A DNA stretch of 64,000 nucleotides from the NCBI GenBank assembly GCA_965277345.1, contig CBDICI010000002.1:248001-312000 (forward strand), in the 5' to 3' direction. This stretch comes from CAIOYC01 sp965277345 (GTDB taxonomy: Bacteria > Pseudomonadota > Alphaproteobacteria > Caulobacterales > Caulobacteraceae). This document shows, one piece after another, positions 32,524-41,177 of this stretch. Position 1 is the first letter of the stretch. Each line of letters starts with the position of its first letter. The notes under the pieces were generated by a model. That model saw nothing but the letters and a program-made list of their open reading frames with translations. It ran no database searches and was not told the origin of the DNA. Position numbers and translations under genes: made by a program.

Positions 32524-34488
32524 CTACCCCGCGCTGGTCGGCGCCCGACCGCTCTCGGCCAGCCCCTCATAGGGGGCGGCAATGCGCCAGCGCACGCCGG
32601 CCGCGGCGTAGTCGAGCGACACCTCGCCGCCGAACGCCGCCGCGGTGGCGCGTTCGATCAACTGACTGCCGAATCCGCGGCGACTCGGCGTGCGCACGGA
32701 GGGACCGCCCGCCTCCGTCCAGGACAGTTCAAACCGGCATTCCCCATCGACGGGCGTCAGGCTCCATTCGACCCCGACGCGGCCCGTCTGGTTCGACAGG
32801 GCGCCGTACTTCAGCGCATTGGTGGCGAGTTCGTGCAGCGCCAGCGACAGTTGCAGCGCCGGCTGGGGCCCGAGCCGCGCGGCGGGGCCGTGGATATCCA
32901 TCCGCTCGCGCGGCAGGCTGAGCGCCTCCACCGTGGCCTCCACCACCTGGCCCACATCGGCGGCGGACCAGCTGGAGGCGGTGAGCTGGTCGTGCGCGCG
33001 GCCGAGCGCCTGGATACGCGCGCCGATCTTGATGCGGGCCTCGTCCGGATCGGGCGTGGAGCGCAGGGTGGAGTCCACCAGGCTCTGCATCAGGGCGAGG
33101 GTATTCTTCACCCGATGGTTCAACTCGTTCACCAGCAGGCGGCGGTGCTCGTCGGCGCGCCGGGCCTCGGTGATGTCCTCCAGCACGCCCATGAAGCGGA
33201 TGCAGACGCCGTCGGCGAAATAGGTGCGCCCCACCGCGAACACCCAGCGCACCTCGCCCGATGGATGCACCATGCGGAAAGTCTCGCGATAGGGGCCCGT
33301 GCGCCCGGGGTCGAGCGCCCGCTCGCGCGCCGCCTCCATCCGCGCGCGATCCTCGGGATGGATGTGCGCCAGCACGAGGGGCAGGTCGTTGGCCTGCGCC
33401 GGCGGCACGCCCAGCAGTTCGACCGCGCGGGCGTCGAAGAAGCGCTCGCCGAGGTTCGGCTTGTGATCCCAATAGCCGAGGTGCGCCGCGTTGAAGGCCA
33501 GTTCGCGCCCGTGGTCGGCGTCGCGCACCCGCGCCTCCGCCCGCTTCTGGGCGGTGATGTCCATGGCCACGCCGGTAAAGCTCCGCGACAGGCCGGCCTC
33601 GTCCGTCACCATCCGCCCGCGGGCCGACACCCAGCGCATGGCGCCATCGGCGAGCGCCACGCGGAAATCCTCGCGGAACACCTCCCCGGCCTCCACCGCG
33701 TCTTCGATGGCGGCGCGGAGGGGACGGCGGTCGCCGTCATAGACCTTGGCGAGGAAGCGCTCCATGGACGCCCCGTTCGCCGCGCCCTCGGCGGAGACCT
33801 CGATCATCCGCGCCATTTCGGCGTTGGCGACCACCCTGTCGGCGTCGATGTCCCAGTCCCACCACCCCACATCGGCCGAGGTGAGCGCCTTCAGCAGCCG
33901 CGCCTCGCGGTCCTGGCTGAACAGGAGTTCGGTGGCCTGACGCTCCGCGATACGCGCCTGCGTGCGCACCACGTTGCGCAGTTGCAGCTGCGCCTCGACC
34001 TGATTGGCCAGCACGCGCAGCACCAGGCCCTGCTCCTCGGTCAAACCCTCCGGCCGGGCTTCGGGACCGATGACGCAGAGCGCGCCCAGCGGCACGCCGT
34101 CCGGCGTGCGGATCGCCGCGCCGGCATAGAAGCGGATATGCGGCGCCCCGGTGACCAGGGCGTTGGTCTCGAACACGGCGTCCAGACTGGCGTCGGGCAC
34201 CACGAACAGATCGTCCTTCCACATAGCGTAGGCGCAGAACGAGACGTCGCGCGGCGTTTCGCTCGCCTCGATGCCCACGCGCGCCTTGAACCACTGGCGC
34301 GTCTCGTCGACCAGGCTGACCGCGGCGACGGGAACGCGGCAAATGCGGGCGGCGAGTTCCGCGAGTTCGTCGAAAGCCTGCTCGGGCGCGGTGTCCAGCA
34401 CCGCCTGCGCATACAGCGCGGCCAGCCGCTCGGCCTCATCGACCGTCGTCCGCAGGTTGTCGCGGGGGAAGAGACCAGCGTGCGCCAC
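32524..34488 (-). CDS. HWE-family sensor histidine kinase with GAF and PAS domains
   Basis: 654 residues, no membrane segment. An N-terminal GAF domain (AERLAALYAQAVLDTAPEQ..), two PAS domains with PAC ends (first DVGWWDWDIDADRVVANAEM, second LGYWDHKPNLGERFFD), then the HWE transmitter: NELNHRVKNTLALMQS with the phospho-histidine near residue 455, the N-box ALHELATNALKYGALS, WTEAGG and GFGSQLIERA. HWE kinases are common in alphaproteobacteria and often regulate the general stress or light responses. The GTG at 34488 with AGGAA upstream is chosen because it falls after the vapC stop; open sequence upstream overlaps vapC. Confidence 0.88.
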   Translation of the reverse strand: MAHAGLFPRDNLRTTVDEAERLAALYAQAVLDTAPEQAFDELAELAARICRVPVAAVSLVDETRQWFKARVGIEASETPRDVSFCAYAMWKDDLFVVPDASLDAVFETNALVTGAPHIRFYAGAAIRTPDGVPLGALCVIGPEARPEGLTEEQGLVLRVLANQVEAQLQLRNVVRTQARIAERQATELLFSQDREARLLKALTSADVGWWDWDIDADRVVANAEMARMIEVSAEGAANGASMERFLAKVYDGDRRPLRAAIEDAVEAGEVFREDFRVALADGAMRWVSARGRMVTDEAGLSRSFTGVAMDITAQKRAEARVRDADHGRELAFNAAHLGYWDHKPNLGERFFDARAVELLGVPPAQANDLPLVLAHIHPEDRARMEAARERALDPGRTGPYRETFRMVHPSGEVRWVFAVGRTYFADGVCIRFMGVLEDITEARRADEHRRLLVNELNHRVKNTLALMQSLVDSTLRSTPDPDEARIKIGARIQALGRAHDQLTASSWSAADVGQVVEATVEALSLPRERMDIHGPAARLGPQPALQLSLALHELATNALKYGALSNQTGRVGVEWSLTPVDGECRFELSWTEAGGPSVRTPSRRGFGSQLIERATAAAFGGEVSLDYAAAGVRWRIAAPYEGLAESGRAPTSAG

Positions 34489-34537
34489 AGGCGTTCCTAG
34501 CCGACCCGCCGCAGGGGCGAAAGAGCGCCGCGCGGCT

Positions 34538-34972
34538 TCATAGCGTCGCAAGGTCGGTGGGCGTTGGAGGGTGGGGGGACGTCGCCAGGTCGGTAGCGTC
34601 GAAGTCGCCGCCCTTGTAGAGCAGCTCCGCTCCGGAAAGCTTGGCGCAGGCATAGGCGAAACAGTCGCCCATGTTCAGCGCCGCGGGATGGCGTCCTTTG
34701 CCGTAGCGGGCGTGGGCGTCGACGGCGGCGCGCCCTTCCACGGCGCCGACCGGCACGATCTCGACATCGTACCGGCGGGTGAATCGGGCCACCGACCTCA
34801 AAGCTCGCTCCGGGGGAAGACCTTTTTTTCTCGCGATCGCCAGTGCGGTTTCATAGATGGCGATGGAGGATGTGGTCAGTGCGTCCGCCCCCTCCACCCG
34901 CTCCATCAACGGACGCCAATCGGGTTCACGTGTGATGATGGCCACGAGGGCTGAGGCGTCGATAAAGATCAT
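34538..34972 (-). CDS. vapC: VapC-family PIN-domain ribonuclease toxin
   Basis: 144 residues. PIN acidic residues are seen in MIFIDASALVAI (D5), SSIAIYETALAI (E near 42), and NMGDCFAYACAK (D near 102), with a later acidic GGDFDATDL. VapC toxins cut tRNA or rRNA when freed from VapB. The start overlaps the vapB stop by ATGA. The C-terminal tail SPHPPTPTDLATL is longer than usual. It lies between a response regulator and kinases with which it has no functional link. Confidence 0.92.
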   Translation of the reverse strand: MIFIDASALVAIITREPDWRPLMERVEGADALTTSSIAIYETALAIARKKGLPPERALRSVARFTRRYDVEIVPVGAVEGRAAVDAHARYGKGRHPAALNMGDCFAYACAKLSGAELLYKGGDFDATDLATSPHPPTPTDLATL

Positions 34973-35202
34973 TCGTCGTTGAGCGAGTCGTAAAATGCCT
35001 TATCCGCCTGAAGCCCTGTGTCGGGATAGCTGGCGATCTCGTCCTGGATGGCTTTCAGATCGTCCCAAAAGCGCGACTTGCGCCGCACCTCCAATCGCTC
35101 GCGCGCCGCCAACTTCACCGTCTCGGTAATGCCCAGCCCTTCCGCCGCCGCCAATTCGCGGACGATGGCCTCGGTCTCGGGATCTCTCACATGAAACGCC
35201 AC
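34969..35202 (-). CDS. vapB: VapB-family antitoxin
   Basis: 77 residues of the short VapB type that begins FHVRDPETEAIVRELAAAEGLGITETVKLAARERLE, a ribbon-helix-helix-like DNA-binding part, followed by a toxin-binding tail. The GTG start has a strong GGAGG five bases upstream. Two direct copies of a palindromic box sit immediately upstream (35215-35251), as expected for autoregulation by the VapBC complex. Confidence 0.9.
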   Translation of the reverse strand: MAFHVRDPETEAIVRELAAAEGLGITETVKLAARERLEVRRKSRFWDDLKAIQDEIASYPDTGLQADKAFYDSLNDE

Positions 35203-35214
35203 CTGAACCTCCGT

Positions 35215-35251
35215 CTAGCCGGCTAGCCGCCATAAGATAGCCGGCTAGCCG
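35215..35251 (-). promoter_or_regulatory. Twin palindromic boxes, candidate VapBC operator
   Basis: TAGCCGGCTAGCCG occurs at 35216-35229 and again at 35238-35251, 22 bp apart, about two helical turns. Each contains a palindromic core (CTAGCCGGCTAG in the first). They lie 13-49 bp before the vapB start, between it and the response regulator stop. Confidence 0.7.
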
Positions 35252-35258
35252 GCCGCGT

Positions 35259-35930
35259 TCAAGCCTCCAGCCGATAGCCGGCGCCGCGCACGGTCTGCAG
35301 CATGGCGCGGGGAAAGCCCTTGTCGATCTTGGAGCGCAGGCGGGAGATGTGCACGTCGATCACGTTGGTTTGCGGGTCGAAATGGTACTCCCACACCTTT
35401 TCCAGCAGCATGGTGCGGGTCACCGACTGGCCCGCGTGGCGCATCAGGAACTCCAGCAACTGGAATTCGCGCGGCTGCAGGTCGATCTCCTGCCCCGCGC
35501 GCGTGACGCAGCGGCCGATCAGGTCCATCTCCAAATCGCCGACCTTCAGCGTGGTGGAGACCGCGCCGGTCTCGCGGCGGCGCGACAGGGCCTCCACCCG
35601 GGCGATCAGTTCGGCGAAGGCGTAGGGCTTGACCAGATAGTCGTCGGCCCCGGCCTTCAACCCGTCCACCCGGTCGCTGACCTCGCCCAGCGCGGAGAGG
35701 AACAGGACCGGGGTCTGGTCGCCCTCGCGGCGCAGCATCTCCACCACCTGCACCCCGTTCAGCTTGGGCATCATGCGGTCCACCACCAGCACGTCGAACT
35801 TGCCGTCGCGGGCGGCGGCGAGACCAAGCTCCCCGTCGGCGGCCTGCACGCTCTCGTGGCCGGCGTCCGCCAGCCCCCGGGCCATGGCGGCCGAGGCTTC
35901 CGTGTCGTCCTCGATGATCAGTATGCGCAT
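35259..35930 (-). CDS. OmpR-family response regulator
   Basis: 223 residues. The receiver has the acidic pair in IIEDDTEAS, the phospho-aspartate in LVVDRMMPKLNG, and the lysine in LVKPYAFAEL. The C-terminal winged helix reads LQPREFQLLEFLMRHAGQSVTRTMLLEKVWEYHF..TNVIDVHISRLRSKID. Downstream of degP on the same strand, which agrees with an envelope-stress role. The cognate kinase is probably 31119-32519. Confidence 0.92.
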   Translation of the reverse strand: MRILIIEDDTEASAAMARGLADAGHESVQAADGELGLAAARDGKFDVLVVDRMMPKLNGVQVVEMLRREGDQTPVLFLSALGEVSDRVDGLKAGADDYLVKPYAFAELIARVEALSRRRETGAVSTTLKVGDLEMDLIGRCVTRAGQEIDLQPREFQLLEFLMRHAGQSVTRTMLLEKVWEYHFDPQTNVIDVHISRLRSKIDKGFPRAMLQTVRGAGYRLEA

Positions 35931-36030
35931 GTTCCAGCCACCACCGCCGCGGCGTCGATTCGGTGCGCCGCGGAAGGATCATAGCCGAAGGCGCGCCGCC
36001 CGGCGCGTTGCAAAACGGTAAGGGTAAGGT

Positions 36031-36187
36031 CTCCTCCCCTGCGCAGCGGGGGAGGTGGCGCGGCGGCCGAAGGCCGCCGTGACGGAGGGGGCTGCGCGAC
36101 GCTAACCGGACAGGGCGGCGCAGCCCCCTCCACCACCCTTCGGGCGGTCCCCCTCCCCCTCCCCCTCCCCCTCCATGAGGGGGAGGA
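36031..36187. repeat. GC-rich mosaic repeat, full two-part unit
   Basis: Left half CTCCTCCCCTGCGCAGCGGGGGAGG..GTGACGGAGGGGGCTGCGCG, then right half CAGCCCCCTCCACC..CGGGCGGTCCCCC, ending in several CCCTCC units and GAGGGGGAGGA. It fills the gap between degP and the response regulator gene. Confidence 0.85.
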
Positions 36188-36195
36188 TTTAGCGG

Positions 36196-37797
36196 CTACT
36201 TCACCCCGTCGAGCTTGATGGGCACGTAGGCGGACTGATAGCCGGTCTGGCCCTTGTGCCAGACGAAGCACAGCACCGAGGGGCGGCCGAGCTTCCTGGC
36301 GTCGGCCGCCGCGGCGATCAGGTCGGCCGGCGCGGTGACCAAACGGTCGCCGGCGCGGGAGATGACATCGCCCTTGGCCAGGCCGATATGCTCCGCGTCC
36401 GACCCGTCGGCCACGGTCAGCACCACCGCCCCGGCCTTCACCTTGTCGTCGATGCCGAGGTCGGTGCGCACCACTGGCGTCAGCGGCGTCAGGCCCATGC
36501 CCAGCACCGAGATCTTGGGCACGGCCACCGCGCCCTTGTCCTCGCCCCGGCTGTCGTCGCCGCCGCCCGACCCGTCGCGCAGCGCCAGTTGCGCCTCGTT
36601 GGGACGCACGCCGGACCTCACGTCGATATTGAGCGTCTTGCCGCCGCGCAGGATCTTCAGGTGGATGGGATCGCCGGCCTTGGCGAGGGCGACGATGCGA
36701 GTGAGTTCACTGTTGGAGGAGACGGTCTGGCCGTTGGCGGACAGCACAACATCGCCCCCCTGCACGCCCGCCTTGTCGGCCGGACCGCCGGGCACGGTGT
36801 CCTTCACCAGCGCGCCCTGATTGGCCGGAATGCCGAGCGAACCGGCGATATCCTCTGTGACGTTCTGGATGGTGACGCCGAGATAGCCGCGCACGATGGT
36901 GTGGCCGGCCATCAGCTCCTTGGTGGTGCGCGCGACGATGTCGGCGGGAATGTCGAAGCCGATGCCCACCGAACCGCCGGAGGGGGAGTAGATGGCCGTA
37001 TTGACCCCGATCACCTTGCCGTAGATGTCGAAGGTCGGACCGCCGGAATTGCCCCGGTTGATGGGGGCGTCGATCTGCAGGTAGTTGATGAACTGCGAGG
37101 AGCTGTCGGGCAGGTCGCGCCCGGCGGCGGAGATGATGCCGGCCGTGGCCGTGCCGCCGAGGTTGAACGGGTTGCCCACGGCCACCACCCAGTCGCCCAC
37201 GCGCGGCTTGTTCTGGGTCTCGAACTCCACATAGCGATAGCCGTTACCCTCCACTTTCAGCACGGCGAGGTCGGTGCCCTCGTCGTGGCCGACCAGCTTG
37301 GCGGTGAGGACGCGCTTGTCCTGCATCACCACCTTGATGGTCTCCGCCCCGTCGATGACGTGGTTGTTGGTGACGATGTAGCCGTCGGCGGAGATGAAGA
37401 AGCCCGAGCCCGAGGCCTGCATCTCCGGCCCCAGCTTCTTCTTGGTGCTGTCGTCGCCGCCGGGCGTCTTGGGCGTCAGCCGCCCGCCGCCCCGCCCGCG
37501 CGGAATGGCGAACGGGAAGGGCAGGCCCTCGCCCTCGCCGTCCTCGCCCTGCAGCTTGGACAGGTCCACATGCGAGGTGACGTTGATGGAGACCACCGCG
37601 GGCGACACCTTCTCGAAGATGTCGGCGAACGACATGGGCGCGCCCGGCGGGGGAGAGAACACCGCCGCGCGGGTCAGGGCCGGACGCGTCTGCGCCATCG
37701 CGCTCGGCCATTGTACGCCCACACCGGCGGCGGCGGCCGCCGCGACGCCCAGCCCCACCACCGTGCCCGCGAGGAAACCCTTGTTCGTCTGCGCCAT
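36196..37797 (-). CDS. degP: Do-like periplasmic serine protease/chaperone
   Basis: 533 residues. N-terminal signal/anchor (GFLAGTVVGLGVAAAAAAGVGV). Trypsin-like domain with catalytic H146 in TNNHVIDG, D176 in EGTDLAVLK and S251 in NRGNSGGP. Two PDZ domains follow (from about residue 310, GYLGVTIQNV; and from about 440, PKISVLGMGLTPL). It degrades or refolds damaged envelope proteins. The ATG at 37797 is used. Gene order ccmIEFH-degP-regulator-kinase is common in alphaproteobacteria. Confidence 0.94.
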   Translation of the reverse strand: MAQTNKGFLAGTVVGLGVAAAAAAGVGVQWPSAMAQTRPALTRAAVFSPPPGAPMSFADIFEKVSPAVVSINVTSHVDLSKLQGEDGEGEGLPFPFAIPRGRGGGRLTPKTPGGDDSTKKKLGPEMQASGSGFFISADGYIVTNNHVIDGAETIKVVMQDKRVLTAKLVGHDEGTDLAVLKVEGNGYRYVEFETQNKPRVGDWVVAVGNPFNLGGTATAGIISAAGRDLPDSSSQFINYLQIDAPINRGNSGGPTFDIYGKVIGVNTAIYSPSGGSVGIGFDIPADIVARTTKELMAGHTIVRGYLGVTIQNVTEDIAGSLGIPANQGALVKDTVPGGPADKAGVQGGDVVLSANGQTVSSNSELTRIVALAKAGDPIHLKILRGGKTLNIDVRSGVRPNEAQLALRDGSGGGDDSRGEDKGAVAVPKISVLGMGLTPLTPVVRTDLGIDDKVKAGAVVLTVADGSDAEHIGLAKGDVISRAGDRLVTAPADLIAAAADARKLGRPSVLCFVWHKGQTGYQSAYVPIKLDGVK

Positions 37798-37976
37798 GCT
37801 CGTTCTTTCCCTGGTCCGGGGAGCGGCGCGCGCGCCGCGCGGCGATGACCCCGAACCCATAAGTCTTGAAACCCAAACTAGTCGCGGCGACGCCGGACGC
37901 TAGTGCTGTTCATGCCTTTTCGTCACGCCGGTACGTTTTTCGTTGGGCGGCTCTGCGGCGGAACCTTGGCCAGGGT

Positions 37977-38495
37977 TCAGGGCTCCGCAACGTCCAGCGC
38001 CCGCAGCCCTGCCGCCTCCTCGGCGGACAGGGGCGGCACGGGGGCGGGACGGCGGCGCGCACGCAGGGCCAGCACCGCGCCGCCGCCCAGCACCAGGACG
38101 AAGGGCGTCAGCCACAGGACCGCATTGCCGGGCGAAAAGGAGGGTCTGAGCAGTACGAACTCGCCGTAGCGGTCGGTGAGGTAGCGTTCGATCTCTGCAT
38201 CCGTGCGGCCGGCGGCCACCTGCTGGCGCACCACCTTGCGCAGGTCATCGGCCAGGTCGGCCTCGCTGTCGTCGATGGACTCGTTCTGGCAGACCACGCA
38301 GCGCACCTCGCGAAACAGCGCCCGCGCCCGCGCCTCCTGCGCCGGATCGGCCAACCGGTCCGCCGGATCATTGGCCGCGCCGGCGATGGACAGCGCGCCG
38401 AACGCCATCGCCAGCATCGTGCGTGGTTCGAGACGCGCCCGTTCCGGGCGCTCCTCACCATGACGAGCCTTGGTGGATCTCACCACCGTCGTCAT
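37977..38495 (-). CDS. ccmH: Cytochrome c maturation protein CcmH (CycL)
   Basis: Membrane-anchored thiol-disulfide protein that holds reduced apocytochrome c for heme ligation by CcmF. The motif is REVRCVVCQNESI (C66, C69 in this reading), with a C-terminal TM (AVLWLTPFVLVLGGGAVLAL) and a basic tail. Two starts are possible. The ATG at 38495 overlaps the ccmF stop (ATGA) but makes residues 1-26 repeat-encoded (ARHGEER..RLEPRT). The ATG at 38417 begins directly at the signal-like MLAMAFGALSIAGAA but has no ribosome site. Length without the repeat part is 146, normal for CcmH. Confidence 0.88.
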   Translation of the reverse strand: MTTVVRSTKARHGEERPERARLEPRTMLAMAFGALSIAGAANDPADRLADPAQEARARALFREVRCVVCQNESIDDSEADLADDLRKVVRQQVAAGRTDAEIERYLTDRYGEFVLLRPSFSPGNAVLWLTPFVLVLGGGAVLALRARRRPAPVPPLSAEEAAGLRALDVAEP

Positions 38496-38533
38496 CCTGA
38501 GGAGGCCGCTTTCGCGGCCGTCTCGAAGGGCGC
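38419..38533. repeat. GTGCGTGGTTCGAGACG-type repeat over the ccmF/ccmH junction
   Basis: GTGCGTGGTTCGAGACG, CTCCTCACCATGACG, spacer, CGTCATCCTGAGGAGG, GTCTCGAAGG: two hairpin halves, also found at 53859-53973 and 56844-56943. Here it encodes the last eleven residues and stop of CcmF and possibly the first 26 of CcmH. Confidence 0.88.
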
Positions 38534-40495
38534 AGGCCTGCCCCGCGCCCCCACGGCCAGTCGCAGCCGCCGGTCGGAGAGGGAGAACAGGCCGCCGAGC
38601 GCCATCAGCAGCGGGCCGCCGAAGATCAGCCGCGCCCACGGGTTCCAGTAGGCGCGCACCAGCCAGGTGGGCTTGGCCCCCGCCCGCTGTTCGCCCAGCA
38701 CGACGTAGAGGTCGGACGGCCCTCGCGCGCGGATGGCGACCTGGGAGGTGGACTGGCGCCGCGCGGGGTAGAAGCGCCGCTCCGGCGTCATGGTGAAGGC
38801 CGCCCCGCTCGGACCGACCACGCTGACCACGCCGCGTTCGGCGGTGAAGTTCGGCCCCTCCACCGGCGAGACGCCCTCCAGGGTGAGGCTGTAGGCCCCC
38901 ACGTGCAGGGTTTGACCCTGGCCCAGCGCCTGCGCCGCCTCGATCCGGCCGGAGGTCTCCACCACCGCGCCCAGCACGAAGACGCCGAGCCCGATGTGGG
39001 CCAGCGTCATGCCCCAGGCGCCGCGCGGCAGGCCGCCGAGCCGCCGCAACGCCTCGGCCGGCGGAACCTGGCCCACCCGGGCGCGGGTGAACAGTTCGCT
39101 GAGCGAGCCGATCACCAGCCAGACGCCGAGCGCCACACCAAAGGCGGAGAACACCTTGCCCGGCTGCACCAGGGCCATCCAGCCGACGCCGACGATGGCC
39201 GCGGCGCCCGCCGCGATCGCCAGCCGCCGGGCGGCCAGGTTGAGCTCGCCCCGCTTCCACGCCAGGAAGGGTCCGAACGGCAAGGCGATCAGGCAGAGGG
39301 CCATCAGCGGCCCGAAGGTCAGGGCGAAGAAGGGCGCGCCCACCGAGATGGCCTCGCCGCTGAGCGCCTGACGGATCAGGGGGTAGAGGGTGCCGAGCGC
39401 CACGGTGACCAGCGCCCCGGCCAGGAACAGGTTGTTGACCACCAGGGCGCCCTCCCGGCTGATCGGCGCGAACAGGCCGCCGGCCTTCAGGCTGGGCGCG
39501 CGCCAGGCGAACAGGGTGAAGCCCGAGCCCGCCGCCGTCGCCAGAATGCCGAGGAGGATCGCCCCCCGCGTCGGGTCCACCGCGAAGGCGTGCACGCTGG
39601 TGAGCACGCCCGAGCGCACCAGAAAGGCGCCCAGCATGGAGAAGGTGAAGGCGGTCAGCGCCAGGAACACCGTCCACCCCGGCAGGGCGCCGCGCTTTTC
39701 GGTGACGATGGCCGAGTGCAGCAGCGCGGTTCCCGCCAGCCACGGCATGAAGGAGGCGTTCTCCACCGGGTCCCAGAACCACCAGCCGCCCCAGCCGAGT
39801 TCGTAATAGGCCCAGAACGAGCCCAGCATGATGCCGACGGTAAGAAAGCTCCACGCCGCCAGGGTCCAGGGCCGCACCCAGCGCGCCCAGGCGGCGTCCA
39901 CCCGCCCCTCGATCAGGGCGGCCACGGCGAAGGAGAACACCACCGAGAAGCCCACATAGCCGGTGTAGAGAAACGGCGGGTGGATCGCCATGAACGGGTC
40001 CTGCAGGATCGGGTTCAGCGAGGCCCCCTCCACCGGCGGCAGGGCGATCCGCACGAAGGGGTTGGAGGCGAAGGCGGTATAGGCGGTGAACAGGGCGCCC
40101 AGCATCCCCTGGCTGGCCAGCACCAGCGGCTTCAAGGTAGTGGGCAGGTTGCGCCCAAACCCCGCCACTGCCGCGCCGAACCCGGTCAGCGCCATGCACC
40201 AGAGCAGCATGGAGCCCTCGTGCGAGCCCCAGGTGGCGGCCACCCGATAGAGCAGCGGCTGGTCGGAACGGGAGTTGGCGGCCACGTTGGCCACCGAGAA
40301 GTCGGAGGTGACGAAGGCGTACATCAGCGCGAAGAAGGCCACCGCCATGGCGATGAAGGCGCCGAGCGAGGCCCCCTCCCCTGCCCCGCGCAGCCCCGCA
40401 TCGCGCCGCACCCGTCCCGCCGCCGACAGCCCCGCCTGCGCCAGCGACAGCACAAAGGCCAGCAGCAGGGCGAAGGCGCCAAGTTCAGCGATCAT
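38492..40495 (-). CDS. ccmF: Heme lyase CcmF (CycK)
   Basis: 667-residue inner-membrane protein with about fifteen helices; core of the heme-to-cytochrome c ligation machinery. The WWD heme-handling segment is GWGGWWFWDPVENASFMPWL, with the conserved histidine regions MAIHPPFLYTGYVG and WGSHEGSML. A large periplasmic C-terminal loop precedes the last helix. The final residues FETAAKAASSG and the stop come from a palindromic repeat and are not part of the family sequence. Confidence 0.95.
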   Translation of the reverse strand: MIAELGAFALLLAFVLSLAQAGLSAAGRVRRDAGLRGAGEGASLGAFIAMAVAFFALMYAFVTSDFSVANVAANSRSDQPLLYRVAATWGSHEGSMLLWCMALTGFGAAVAGFGRNLPTTLKPLVLASQGMLGALFTAYTAFASNPFVRIALPPVEGASLNPILQDPFMAIHPPFLYTGYVGFSVVFSFAVAALIEGRVDAAWARWVRPWTLAAWSFLTVGIMLGSFWAYYELGWGGWWFWDPVENASFMPWLAGTALLHSAIVTEKRGALPGWTVFLALTAFTFSMLGAFLVRSGVLTSVHAFAVDPTRGAILLGILATAAGSGFTLFAWRAPSLKAGGLFAPISREGALVVNNLFLAGALVTVALGTLYPLIRQALSGEAISVGAPFFALTFGPLMALCLIALPFGPFLAWKRGELNLAARRLAIAAGAAAIVGVGWMALVQPGKVFSAFGVALGVWLVIGSLSELFTRARVGQVPPAEALRRLGGLPRGAWGMTLAHIGLGVFVLGAVVETSGRIEAAQALGQGQTLHVGAYSLTLEGVSPVEGPNFTAERGVVSVVGPSGAAFTMTPERRFYPARRQSTSQVAIRARGPSDLYVVLGEQRAGAKPTWLVRAYWNPWARLIFGGPLLMALGGLFSLSDRRLRLAVGARGRPAPFETAAKAASSG

Positions 40496-40517
40496 GGCGC
40501 GGTCCCTTCAGGCGTCG

Positions 40518-40652
40518 GCGCTGCCCCCTCCACCGCTTCGCGGTCCCCCTCCCCCGTGAACGGGGGAGGAGAAGAAGGCGCGAACCCAAGCTCCTCCCCC
40601 GAGAATCGGGGGAGGGGGACCACACGCAGTGTGGTGGAGGGGGCAGCGCCGC
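40518..40652. repeat. GC-rich mosaic repeat, inverted double right-half unit
   Basis: Two right-half units in opposite orientation: CTGCCCCCTCCACC..GGTCCCCCTCCCCC, spacer, then GGGGGAGGGGGACC..GGTGGAGGGGGCAG. It forms a nearly perfect 130-bp inverted repeat between ccmE and ccmF. Confidence 0.85.
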
Positions 40653-40655
40653 CCT

Positions 40656-41132
40656 TCATGGGGTGGACTCCGACATTGTGTTCCCGCCCCGCCACTCGCC
40701 GTTCTTCTTCAGGGCGTCGGCGACTTCCTTGGGCATGTATTTTTCGTCGTGCTTGGCCAGCACCTCGCGCGCCATGAACACGCCGTCGGGACGAAAGGCG
40801 CCCTGCGCCACCACGCCCTGCCCCTCGCGGAACAGGTCGGGCAGGTCGCCCCTGAACACCACCCGGTCCGAGGCGATGCGGTCGGTGACGCCGAAGCTGA
40901 CCGCCCCGTCGGCGGCCTTCTTCACGCTGCCCATCTCCACGAGCCCGCCGAGGCGGATGGTGCGGCCGGGGGGTACGTGCTTGGCCTCCACCTGGGCCGG
41001 GGAATAGAAGAACACCGCCGCATCGCCCATGGCGTAGAGGCTGAGCCCCACCGCCAGCGCCAGGATGGGGGCGGCCACGGCCATCACGGTCAGGCGGCGG
41101 CGGGCCTTGCGGGATTTGGGAAGCCAGCTCAT
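40656..41132 (-). CDS. ccmE: Heme chaperone CcmE (CycJ)
   Basis: 158 residues; one N-terminal TM anchor (LTVMAVAAPILALAVGLSLYAM) and a periplasmic OB-fold. The covalent heme-binding histidine is H128 in AKHDEKYMP. It takes heme from CcmC and delivers it to CcmF. Start is 45 bp after the ccmI stop. The stop borders a repeat. Confidence 0.95.
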   Translation of the reverse strand: MSWLPKSRKARRRLTVMAVAAPILALAVGLSLYAMGDAAVFFYSPAQVEAKHVPPGRTIRLGGLVEMGSVKKAADGAVSFGVTDRIASDRVVFRGDLPDLFREGQGVVAQGAFRPDGVFMAREVLAKHDEKYMPKEVADALKKNGEWRGGNTMSESTP

Positions 41133-41177
41133 GGGAGGCCTACATAGCCGCGCGGATCGTGGCGATGAAGGGGCGCG

